From contig WHVA01000339.1 of NCBI GenBank assembly GCA_015179125.1, forward strand, positions 62,001-126,000: a stretch of 64,000 nucleotides of DNA, written 5' to 3'. The stretch's first letter is position 1; the number at the start of each line of letters is the position of its first letter. This document shows positions 20,758 through 30,597 of the stretch, piece after piece. The notes under the pieces are model-generated. The model was not told where the DNA came from. It saw nothing but the letters and a program-made list of their open reading frames with translations, and searched no databases. Both the position numbers and the translations under genes were made by a program. This stretch comes from Gautieria morchelliformis. Its lineage: Eukaryota; Basidiomycota; Agaricomycetes; Gomphales; Gomphaceae.

Positions 20758-22704
20758 CTACTCATAGAGGTCGTCCATGAGGGAATCCTCTAGAGTGGCC
20801 GATACGACGACGACGTCGTCGTACGGGGCCGGAGGAGCACGTGACTCCTCCGGGGGCATCTCCGCGTCGTCGGTGGCCTCACCACTGGTGACGGTCTCCG
20901 CTTGGGCGCTGGGGCCCGTGTCCTCGCGGAGCATAGCCTCGACGGCCGGGTCCTCCGTTTGAGGAGGGGGCCGGAAGCGCGCCAGCTCTCGGTCGAGCTG
21001 AGCGTGAGTGAGGGGTCGCGGCACTGCGGCCCTCACATGGCTGGTCTCGATGACCTTTTGTTGGCCCTCATGGGCGGCGGCGCTGAATGCCGTGCCAGTG
21101 ATGCTGCGCTGAACGTAATGTTCAATGCGTGCTGCTCGCTCGCGAGTGACCCCCGCGTAGCGGGCCAACCATCTCGCGATCTCCACGAGTGGGATGTCGG
21201 GGCTGGCTCAGCCCTCCACAGGGAATGGGCCCGTGATCGAGAGCCGCAGGGTGGTGCTCTGAGGCGTCAGCACTTCCCTGGCATCGACGAGGCTCGACCA
21301 TTGGTCAGTCGAACCGAAGAGGTCGAGTAGTCTCGCCCTGAGTGGTGATGCGACCCCTTTGACCCGGGGTGCAAGGGCCTTCAACCACATCCAGATGTCC
21401 ATATCATCTAGGTTGAAGGTGCCATCCGCGTTGACGGATGGCGGATGGAATTCCCTCGGGTTGTGTATCCAACCCTTCAGGATGGCCACGATATCGTGCG
21501 GGGTACCGCCTGCTATCACGAGACAATCCCTTTTGGGATTGCGAGCGGTTGTTCACGCTCGATACGTTTGAATACGTCGATCATCTGCGTGTACGGCGAT
21601 CTGCGGCGTTTCTTTTGCCTGCGCTATGAGTTCGACGAAGCGGGGTTCGTCGAGCGGGCAGACATCGTACCATTGGGTACGACGTTGTTGGGCCTTTCCT
21701 ACCGGTCGTGGTAGGAGGCCCGTCTCGGAGATTGGTGGATCTCTGAGTGGGATGAGCCTTCCCTCCCCCGGGTAGGGAGGATAAGCCGACTCAACTGTCC
21801 CCGTCGGCGGCGGTAGGGCCACGCCAGGCCGATGTACTGGGCCTCGACCTGAGCTATCCGCCGCTGAAGGGCGGGGTCGTGGATGGTGTGCGACGATGAC
21901 GCCGCCAGGTAAGTGCTGATCGCGCTTTCCTTCGCAATGGCTAGCCCATTGACGTTGTGGATGGGGTCGTGCAATTTCTTGCGCTTCTTCTTTGGCTGCT
22001 CTGCCAGCCGCTGTGCCCGTTCGGGGTCGTACGCCTTCCAGACGGACGAGTCGGAGTCCCATCCATCAGGGATGCCGTACGCAGAGTCAGAAGGTGCGCT
22101 CTGCCCTTCCATTGTTGTCGTGGTCCGCGTCGGCGCGGACAATCAGGACGTGAGCCCCGATGTTGCGTGTGCCGGCAACGGCGCCGTCGCACGAGGTGAA
22201 GATGGCCCGGCCACTGGGTCTGTGGCTGGGTCATGTCGCGGCCTTTTTGAGGCAGCGTGGACCAGGGTAACCTGGAGCTGGGCTGCACTCAGCTGTTGCT
22301 CCAGCTCCTTGATCCTGGCGCGCTCGGTCGCGGTCCTCGACCACACGTTCTAGCTCCTTGACCTCTTTTTTGAGGTCGTGGACGTCCCAGAGGGGCTCCT
22401 CTCGCGCGTTCACGCGCGATGCCCCTTGGGAGCCATCCCCACGCTGCATCGACGGCGTCGCCGATGTCTTCGTCCCGCAGTTTGACCTTGCGGGTGCCTG
22501 TCGCTGCCCTTAGGTGCACGGCATAGTCCGCGCACGTCGCGCAATCGTCCGGGTGGACGATGGCGAGGGCGTCCTCCCATCCCACGATAGTCCAGTGCTC
22601 CTGGTCTACCGGAGCACGGAGAATGTCCGCGGCCCCTTGTCTCGGGGCCGTTGTTCACGTTGTGGACGTTGACGGTCAACGTCCATCCCATCTTTGGGGG
22701 GCAT
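20758..22704 (-). other. 3' accessory region of element B, sense strand (fossil)
   Basis: Downstream of pol and before the 3' LTR lie long same-strand frames, unlike gag, protease, RT or integrase. Recognisable pieces: EHWTIVGWEDALAIVHPDDC followed by ATC-Cys spacing, AEQPKKKRKKLHDPIHNVNG, DDMDIWMWLKALAPRVKG, and WLARYAGVTRERAARIEHYV ending in an acidic tail at 20758. Function unknown. Broken into several frames. Confidence 0.5.
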
Positions 22705-22829
22705 CATCTTCGTGGGTAGATGATGGTGGTGGTAGCTTCCAAGAAGCGATGCGCCCTCGGAAAGATCCGAGGTGAAAATTTAACCGCGCCGTGGCGGTGC
22801 GTCACGTGGTCTGCATGTGACAGACGCGT

Positions 22830-24272
22830 CTAGCGGCGTCTGGGGAGGTCGCGTGGCTTGCCCACCCCCCGAAGCTCTAAGTAGCTATCCAGGGCTTCCA
22901 GGTCCTTGCAGGACGACATGGGTTCCCATGTCACGTCACCTAGGGTCCAACGACCTGGAATTCCAGGTCCGTCGAGTTTATCCATCGATGTGCGATAATC
23001 TCGTCGATGAGCCACTCCTCGTCGTCATTTGCTCCAAAGTCATAAAATGACTTGGCCTCACGACAAGGGAACAATTTGTCGTTGTTAGCCTCGTATCGCC
23101 GTATGAGGCTGGAATGGAAAACCGGTGAAATGCGACGGCTTTTCAGCTTGTCGGGAAGATCGAGGGTCACCGTCGAGGCATCGTTGTGAGCCTCGACGAC
23201 GCGGTACGGTCCGATGTACCGCGGGACTAGTTTTCTGGCTCTTCCTTTCGGGAGAGTTAAGTTTTGTGTCGAGAGGTAGACGCGGTCGTTGGCCGCGTAT
23301 CTGTCGCTCGCCATACGTTTCTTATTTGCGTGAAATGTTTGCGTCACTCGATGCTCTATGATTGCATCGTGTGCCGCCATCAGGTTCCATTTTGCCTGAT
23401 GTGCGAACCGGGCCACCCCTTTGAACGGGGTGTCCGCGTCTATGGGGAGGTCTATCCGCGGCATATAGCCGTGGTTCAGCTCGAAAGGTGCGAACCCTGT
23501 GGTCGCACTGACGTTGCTGTTGAGGGCGACCTCAACCATTGGGCATTTCACTGCCCAATCCTTTTGATCGTCTCTAACGACCGCGCGCAATATCTGGCCG
23601 ATCGAGCGGTTTGCCCGCTCGGTTGCTCCATCCGTTTGTGGATGGAAGGCAGTTGACATGAGGAGCTTAGTCCCCATGAGTCGCTGGAGTTCACGCCAGA
23701 AGATCGACGTGAACTTTGAGTCTCTGTCCGATACGATAGAGTCGGGAACTCCGTGTAGTCGGATGATCTCCTTCAGAAACAGCCAGGCTACTCCCTTGGC
23801 TGACACGCTCGTCGTGGTTGGCACGAGGTGTACGAGCAATGTTAGTCGGTCGATGCTACCATCAGGTAGTCGCAGTCGTTATATCTGGGCAGGGGGCCCA
23901 TGAAGTCGATGCCAATCGACTGCCACGGCCTATCCGGAATGGGTAGGCTGTGTAGTAGGCCTTTGGGCCGTTGTGGCCCAGTTTTCGTCATCTGACACTT
24001 CGTGCACGATGTGCAGAACGCCTCTATGTCTGGGCTCATGCCCGGCCACCAATATGCCCTTCAACATAGTTCGAAGTCTTTAGATGGCCATAGTGGCCGA
24101 CTATCTGATGTGCCCGATCGATGATAATTTCGATCAGCCTCCTTCCCCCTTGAAGAACAGAGCGGGGGATGGCAATGACGTCTCTCTTGAGCTGATTCTT
24201 AGTCCTTAACAGCCCGTCCCGGATTCCGAATCTCGGGTGCACGTCCGGGTGTGCCATGATCTTTGTGAACAT
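22830..24272 (-). pseudogene. integrase of element B with chromodomain-like tail (fossil)
   Basis: Zinc-binding and core parts are visible: CTSCTKCQMTKTGPQRPKGL, GIDFMGPLPRYNDCDYLM, SDRDSKFTSIFWRELQRLMG, FHPQTDGATERANR, then KLVPRYIGPYRVVEAH. The tail reads EEWLIDEIIAHRW ... WTLGDVTWEPMSSCKDLEAL, a chromodomain-like pattern. Confidence 0.75.
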
Positions 24273-24313
24273 GGTGTCCCTATGGTACGCATCTCGTAGG
24301 ACCTTAGACAGGT

Positions 24314-25695
24314 CTACGCCTTGCTCGACATCCAGCGCAGGGGTGCGCTGTCGTTCCCTGCGTCGATGGCTTTGACGTCATCATCGTCGTCGCTGGATGC
24401 AGCGACGTTCGCGGGCTCTGGTGAGCCCTCGTTTAATGCGGTGGCTTCTGTTACTCTCGCCTCTGCCTTCTCAGCGAGGCGTTTAGATCGTCTTGTCACC
24501 GCTGTTCGCAGCTCGACATACCGGTAGGTGGGCAATAACTCACCGTCCGGATATAAACGCGCATCCACGTTCACGAAGACGTGGTCCGGGTGATTGTCGT
24601 CACCCGTGTCGCTCTCGTAATAGCGCGACAGGCAGTCCGCTACCTTGTTCTCTACACCGTCAACATGAACGGTGTTGAAATTGAACCGGGAGAGAAACTC
24701 CCACCATCTGACCTGTCGGTCAGATAGGCTCTTTTGGGTCTCGAAGTATTCGAGTCCCTTGTGGTCTGTGACAAGGGTGAACCTTTGCCCCAGCAGTTTG
24801 TCCTCCCATTTCATGAGAGCCTCGAGCACCGCAATCGTCTCGTGCTCGTGAGTCCGATAGTGTTGCTGAGCAACGCTGAACTTCTTTGACAAGAAGCCGG
24901 CTGGTCGACAAGTTTTCCAGTCGGGACCTTGGCCGTAGACCGCACCGACGCCGGCTTTTGATCCGTCGGTGATCACCCAGATTGGCTCTGGGCACCTTGC
25001 GTCTACTGGACGCAGGATCGGGGCCTTACAGGCCAATGCCTTAATGCTTTGCCAGCATTTGTTGAGCAGAGGCGTCCATTCGAATGGACAGTTATTATGC
25101 GCACAGCCCGATAGCGGGGTGGTATATGCGCTGACATCCGGCATGTAGTGCCAGATACTGTACGAGCCCGAGGAAGCGCTGGACGTCGTTGAACGTCCGT
25201 GGCCTGCGCCACTCGCGGATGCGTTGCATCTTATCCTCGTTGGCATGTACTCCTCGGCCATCGATTATATGGCCGAGGCACTCCATTCTGATGGAGTAGA
25301 GGTCCACCTTTTTCTTGCTCAGAAAGAGGTGGTTCTTCCTCAGTCTGTCAAAGATGATGTAGAGGTGCTCTTCATGCTCTTGTATTGAGAGCGAAAATAT
25401 GAAGATGTCATCCATGTATACATGGACGAAGCGACCTATGCAGTCACGGAAGATGGCTGTCATCAGCCGTTGGAATGTTGATGGGGCGTTACAGTCCCCC
25501 ATCTGTATCACCTGGCTCCTGAAGGTGCCGAGGATCGTAGCAAAGGCTGTCTTTGCTATGTGATCCGGATGGATTCGGATCTGCTCGTATGCTTCTGACA
25601 TATCGAGTTTAGTTCGATATCGGCCATGAGTCATGTCGCTGCGTATGATATCTTGATCCGGGAAGGGCGTGACGTGAACCTTGTTCATATTACGG
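24314..25695 (-). pseudogene. RT and RNase H of element B (fossil)
   Basis: RT: TPFPDQDIIRSDM, YRTKLDMSEAYEQIRIHPDH, STFQRLMTAIFRDCIGRF, YMDD box, VDLYSIRMECLGHIIDGRG. RNase H: PIWVITDGSKAGVGAVYGQG, HETIAVLEALMKWEDKLLGQ, VTDHKGLEYF. Truncated at its N-terminal side. Confidence 0.78.
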
Positions 25696-25727
25696 CCTCG
25701 AGGGTCTCGGCCATAAGGAGGGGATAC

Positions 25728-26283
25728 TGTAAGAACCCGGCCTTTGGCCGGTTACTTACTGGTAGAACCTTCTTCCGAGCCCGAGCCTTGTGATATTCGT
25801 GCCCGAGTACATATGATCCTTATCCTGCGCCTGAGCCCGAGCTTGAGTTCATATCCGACCTTGATCCCATGCCCGTATCCCCTTAGTTACTGATTCCGCT
25901 CCATCACGCATCATTCGTATATTACCTTGCCCTGACCTCGGCCTCCTGACCTCGCCCTGACCTCCACTAATATGTTCGCCCCTGACTCGTACTCTCGCTC
26001 GTATATAACCCCCTTGTATGCATTCCTACTCCTCAGTCTGAAAATCAACTATCGTATCCCTTCGATCCTTAGCTAGTTTCTAAGCCTCACCTCTTAAGCC
26101 AAACCTCACCTCTTATTCGTTTACCTCCGAAGTTGGGACTCGTGCGTAGGGTCGGCGCAGCACATAAGCTGAAGCCAAGTCCCTCTCCGACTTCCCCATC
26201 CAAACCTCACCCCGTAACCTCGGACCTTGCCTTGGGTTTCGTCCCCGACCTCGGTCAACCTTACGACGGATCGTATCGTAACA
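25728..26283 (+). repeat. 3' LTR of element A
   Basis: 556 bp, TGTAAGAACCC ... CGTAACA. It has about 27 bp more than the 5' LTR, mostly a short duplication in the CCTGACCTCG-rich stretch near 25930-25975. Confidence 0.85.
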
Positions 26284-26288
26284 GCTGG

Positions 26289-26889
26289 AAGTCTAAAGTG
26301 TGATTAGCACACCTCAAAAACCTGAGAAAAGGTGCCCCAAATGACTTATATCCAAAATTTCATTGTGAGCTCAACTGTATTGAGCAATACTGGGTGCAGT
26401 CAAGTTCCAATACAGGTCAAGTGCACAAATGACAGATATGGATGCCATGGAGCACAATGTGATTGCTTGCCTTGACGATATCCCATTGATCCAAATTCAG
26501 CGGTCAGTGGTTTCCAAGTCCATCATCTGAATATGGATTACCCATTGGTTTTCTTTTTCTTTTTATTTTATTTTATTTTTTTGGAGTAGGTATGCAAATC
26601 AATCTGCAAGATTCATTTCAGCATACTCACAAGGCCTTTCTGGCTCAATGGCTGCCTGGGCAAACCAAAACCAGAGGTATCATGGACACCAGGCTTTACC
26701 CCCTTGGATGGCTGAGAAAGCAAAGGCTGCCTATGCATAGCACTTCATTATTGATCTGGAGGTACTTAATACATTACAATACATAGATTAAGTGGGGAGG
26801 CATCCTTGATGTGAAATCTGATGAGTAGTTTTTTTTTTCAAACTCAACTTCAGGATTTGGCCACTTTTTAGGGTTAGGGTTAGAGATTA
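26289..26889. other. AT-rich host sequence, no gene
   Basis: Contains a T-rich run near 26549-26582 and two TTAGGG-like units near 26869-26882. No coding region recognised. Confidence 0.4.
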
Positions 26890-27477
26890 TGTAAGGTGCC
26901 CTATTAGAGTGTCCTCTATCTTACAAGTTTCTCTAGTACACGTACAGACAACAGACGGAATGCGGTACAACCTCATATGACATATACACATACACTGTCT
27001 TTGGAAATTGGAAATGGCTCGAAGGAGCAGAGCAGACAGAATACATCGAGCGCGGGAATAATAGGGGGATAGAATACGTAAATGTTTTCCTAGATCCTCA
27101 GGAGAGCTTGAGTCGTAAGTCTGGCCGTGACAGATGGCGACAGGCTGCTCGGGCATAAGAGCCCGTGAAGTTGAGTCAACATGCACGGACGATGGAAGAA
27201 CGAATATAAAGGACCGCCATGAGTGACGGAACGAAAACAATGAATAATGAATGCATCATAGAAGCACCGAATAACTGGCCAAGTTACTGAAGAACATCAC
27301 TCACCGAGAACCCCTCCACCTGCCTTGGGTTTGCATAATATGCAAACCGTCGCTTTATTGCGATCTCTAGCTCCGTTTCCGTGAGCCGCTGGTGCGGCGA
27401 CCCTTGGATCGCACAAATAATGATCGTGATGAGAGCATAGGGAGGGTGGTAATCCGGGCGGTCTGGGCGATATGAGT

Positions 27478-27542
27478 CGGCTAGGAAGTTAAGATCCAAG
27501 TCCGGCGAACTTCGCCGGACTTGGATCTGAACTTCCTAGCCG
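27478..27542. repeat. 65-bp hairpin in copy a
   Basis: Arms of about 30 bp (GGCTAGGAAGTTAAGATCCA onward and its complement) pair with a single mismatch around GCGAACTTCGC. Neither other copy of the segment has the inverted arm. Confidence 0.75.
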
Positions 27543-28177
27543 TCTTTATAGACCAGGCTTGTTGGACGCAATGAGTGACTGCCGGAACAACATTGCAACT
27601 TGCACTTGCTCACCGTTCCTTTGTTCCAACTGGTCGAAGGCTCTCTGGTGGTGCCGGAGTGGATAGTCTGCACGGTTTGGGACAGGATCGGAGGGGTTCC
27701 GCCCCGAAGAATATCTTGCCTGCTTGAAGAATTCCGGGTTGATGACCCAACGATCGTCACGGCGCACCAAGTCGGGGGGATATGGTGCTGTGATGAGAAT
27801 GAGTTTAGCATACTCTTCCATGACTGCATAGGCAACATGGCATCGCACCAACTTTGATCGTTCGACTACTGGCCATAGGGTCCGCGTCTTCCAGGCGCAG
27901 TAGTTCCGTGGTCTATGAGGGTATCAATAGGTTCAGAAGACGTATATGGCAAGACAGAGGCATAGAGCAGGACGAGAATAAAGAAGACAGCATGTCCAAG
28001 GGGAGCATGACAAACGCAGAGGACTAGTCAGCCGTCCTGTAAGCCAATGGCACCACTGCCATCTTTCGCCACGCGTGTTCGTCATCGACAACAGAGAATA
28101 TGTCAGAGCATATGTGGAAACGGCCAATGAAGAAGCAGAGGGGAGGAAAACAGTGGTGGAATGGAAAAGTCAGTCCC

Positions 28178-28233
28178 AGAAAACTGTCTTTGCCATTGTA
28201 GACTCTACAATGGCAAAGACAGTTTTCAGGGAG
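28178..28233. repeat. second hairpin in copy a
   Basis: AAAACTGTCTTTGCCATTGT is followed within a few bases by its complement ACAATGGCAAAGACAGTTTT. In copy b the same sequence occurs once, without the inverted arm. Confidence 0.75.
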
Positions 28234-28444
28234 TGGATGTCCTGATGATCGAGCTGTAGGAACACGAGGAGGTTGAGGGATGCGTCCAGGGTTATGGGAC
28301 GAGACGTCGGAGCGAGGGGAGATGTGAGAGGCTGGGAGAAAAGATACTCTGGGGCATAGAACATATGCTATCAAACCCCGTGGCAGATTATGTAACTTGC
28401 TTATCGACGAATCAGAGGAGAGAGAAGCCATTGTCGCAAGCGCA

Positions 28445-29275
28445 CTAGATGGGTACCCGCGCTTCGCGCGGGGGTTTAGGTCAAACACATCAGTAAATTC
28501 ACAGGCATTGAGACAATAAAAACTTGCATCAAGAAAAAGTATACTAAGTAAATTGTATCAGGGAAGTGAATGTCACAGTTCAAGGAGCTCTAAGCAATAC
28601 ATCTTCATATACAATATTTTTGGTTTGCACACCCTCCTCAAGCAAGACCTTAACCCTGTTCCAGTTGGTCCCCCTTGATACACCAACATACAATTGACCA
28701 TGTCCAAACACTGGATATCTCAGGTCCAGCCCAACCGTACCCAAAGACTGTCCCTGAGACTTGTTGATAGTCATTGCAAATGCCAAATGCACTGGAAACT
28801 GCCTCCTTTGCAGCACAAATGGCAATTCTCCCTCTGATGGCTTAATGATGATCCTGGGGATGAAAGCAATATTTCCTGCATGTGGACCTGAGATGATCCT
28901 GACCTCCAACACTCTAATGTTCATCCTCACCAAGCGCAGCCTTGTCCCATTGCATAGTCCTTGCCTCTGATCCAAATTGCGCAACAGCATCTGAGGCACT
29001 CCAGGCTTGACTTCCAAGCGAGCAGGAGGAAGACTGCCCATCTCTATGGAATTCAGATACTCTGCAGGATACCAATCTGCATCGTCGGATTCCGTAATGG
29101 AATTTGCACAGTGTAAGACCTGAGCATCACCTGGAAACTCCCTAAACCCTAAACACCATGGAATTGATCTCATTGACCTCAGTGTTTCTGGCACAGAGGA
29201 TGGCCCGCTCCAAAAAGTAATCATCCTGGGCAGGGACTGGATTGCCAATGCCAGGGTTGTTAGCAACTAGGGGGC
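28445..29275 (-). mobile_element. Helitron 3' part with Pif1-like helicase C-terminus
   Basis: On the minus strand the element ends with a GC hairpin (CCCGCGCGAAGCGCGGG) and CTAG at 28445, followed by host T, the standard Helitron 3' end. Copies b and c of the host segment show the uninterrupted site (GCGCATTGTATGGG and TGCATTGCATGGG), so insertion was exactly between A and T. Coding: ILCARNTEVNEINSM, FPGDAQVLHCANS, LEVKPGVPQMLLRNLDQRQG, LCNGTRLRLVR, FAMTINKSQGQSLGTVGLDL, FGHGQLYVGVSR, which are the last helicase motifs. One frameshift lies near 29145-29155 at a GTTTAGGGTTTAGGG duplication. Rep domain, helicase N-terminus and the 5' TC end are missing. Confidence 0.82.
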
Positions 29276-29817
29276 TATGGCAGGGAAGGTTCGGTAGAGT
29301 TCTTAGAAAGCTAGAATCAAATATACTCTCTCAGTGAATTTATTGTCACTGATGTATTAATACAATACCTAGAATCAAATATACTACATGATTTTCAGTC
29401 AACATGTTATGTAAATATGAAAGATACTACTCGCCTCTCTCAGTGAATTTATTGTCACTGAGAGAGGAGTGTAATCCTGTCTCAGAAGGCATATACTTGC
29501 ACCCGGCCCTTTAGCGCCCAAGGGCTCGCGCGTCGAAGTCATTTCAAACTCCGCTGGGTGCAGCCGCCTGTGAAAATAGAAATAACAGAATGAAATGGAG
29601 AGATAGAGAGTGACTAGAAAATTTCGAAAATAAGCAGAGAAATGGATGCATGGTACAAGAACAGTATGAGAAAATATTGAAACACCACACAATAAATTGA
29701 ATATATTATGCTTGATTTTGGTGCAGGAGCATAAATGCACCCAACAAGGGTATATTTCCTGGATCAGATCTTCAATTCCAGGGCCGCAAACCATGTGTTG
29801 AGGGAGTGAGAGGGTAT
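29276..29817. other. no gene; short direct repeat
   Basis: Two copies of CTCAGTGAATTTATTGTCACTGA-like sequence (near 29324-29348 and 29438-29462). Otherwise AT-rich and unrecognised. Confidence 0.4.
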
Positions 29818-30177
29818 GATCCTGCTACCCTGCACTGACTCTTTGTCTACTGGGTTGATCCTGCATGACCTATGGAAGGGACGTCCAGCGAACACACTTT
29901 GGCCATAGAAACACCCAAAGGGGGTTGGATTAAGAAGATGATGGGGTTAGTGATGAACCATCATGCCGGGTAAATGGTATCGATCGTATTTGATGGCGTG
30001 CCTGCTGGCGAAATGCGCGAGCAGCGAATAGTGGTTTGGAGAATGGGGCGAACAGAGGGTAGAGGGGATGTAGAGGAGGAGTGGTCGGAGGGTGCGGCAA
30101 ACTCTGGTGAAGATGCTAGGGAGTGACGAGGGGGAACATAGAGGCAGTGGGGTAAGAGAAATAGACAGGTCATGACA
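29818..30177 (-). mobile_element. E-family LTR, partial (fossil)
   Basis: Minus-strand LTR piece starting TGTCATGACC at 30177 and matching the E LTRs elsewhere (GCATGATGGTTCATCACT, TTAATCCAACCCCCTTTGGG). Truncated on its left near 29818. It sits against the RT fragment at 30178. Confidence 0.65.
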
Positions 30178-30520
30178 CGGAGCCGAAGTGAAAGCCTCCT
30201 TGAGGTAATTGAAGGACTTTCGGCACTCTTCGGTAAATGCCCATGGGGTGCCTTTACGGGTAAGCCGAGTGAGGGGAACAGTGATGTCGGAATAGTTGAA
30301 GATAAAGCGGCGGTAAAAATTGGCGAAGCTGAGGAAGGACTGTATGTCTTTTACCTTGCGGGGTTCAGGCCAATCGCGGATTGTTTGGACTTTGTCTTCG
30401 GACATGGTAAATCCATCAGTAGAGAGCATATACCCGAGGAATTCCACAGAGTCACGGTGCCATTTGCATTTATCGGGTTTGGCGTAGAGGCCGTGTTTCC
30501 GAAGACGCTGCAGTACTTTT
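30178..30520 (-). pseudogene. Ty3/gypsy RT fragment (fossil)
   Basis: A short RT/RNase H connection piece: [60 protein letters not shown]. Closest in style to elements A and C. Bounded by an E LTR on one side and a poly-T run (about 30519-30533) on the other. Confidence 0.7.
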
Positions 30521-30597
30521 TTTTTTTTTTTTCCAATTTTACGTCTTTTGGGGCAGTACCCTATGTAAGATGGTATGTACATTTTCTTTCTTGTGTT

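Larger units (their letters stand above)
20508..25695 (-). mobile_element. Ty3/gypsy element B, 5'-truncated, nested in A (fossil)
   Basis: Reverse-strand element of a different gypsy lineage. The 3' LTR (20508-20721) and polypurine tract are at the left; going right come an accessory region, integrase with a chromodomain-like tail, RNase H and RT. There is no B gag, protease or 5' LTR: the RT N-terminus runs directly into the last ~30 bp of element A before A's 3' LTR. So B inserted into A and a later deletion removed B's 5' part with A's pol end. Broken. Confidence 0.72.
17026..26283 (+). mobile_element. Ty3/gypsy Tf1/sushi-type element A (fossil), host to element B
   Basis: Complete outer boundaries: two LTRs (17026-17554 and 25728-26283), TG...CA ends, and a perfect 5-bp duplication GCTGG at 17021-17025 and 26284-26288. 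Inside are gag, a protease-like stretch and RT; the RNase H and integrase are missing because the middle is occupied by reverse-strand element B and by a deletion. A polypurine tract (AAGGAGGGG) precedes the 3' LTR. The LTRs differ by scattered transitions and small indels, so it is moderately old. It is a broken copy with several breaks. Confidence 0.85.
26890..28444 (-). pseudogene. fork-head-like gene segment, copy a (truncated)
   Basis: Minus-strand gene segment sharing its order with copies at 56136 and 60480. It begins MFYAPEYLFSQPL at 28364. A middle exon reads LVRCHVAYAVMEEYAKLILI and PPDLVRRDDRWVINPEFFKQ, and a fork-head-like part YHPPYALITIIICAIQGSPH followed by RLTETELEIAIKRRFAYY. 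The recognition helix, wing and C-terminal exons present in the 60.8 kb copy are absent here; after about 27284 the sequence jumps to the shared 3' flank (26890-27250). It also carries two hairpins not found in the other copies. I read it as a pseudogene; family assignment rests on the fork-head-like N-terminal helices. Confidence 0.5.

Noticed and set aside
25728-26283. 3' LTR of A belonging instead to reverse-strand element B
   Set aside because: B has its own LTR (20508-20721) with a different sequence, and the GCTGG duplication pairs 25728-26283 with the LTR at 17026.
26868-26883. Two TTAGGG units as an interstitial telomere
   Set aside because: Only two repeats, easily chance in AT-rich DNA.
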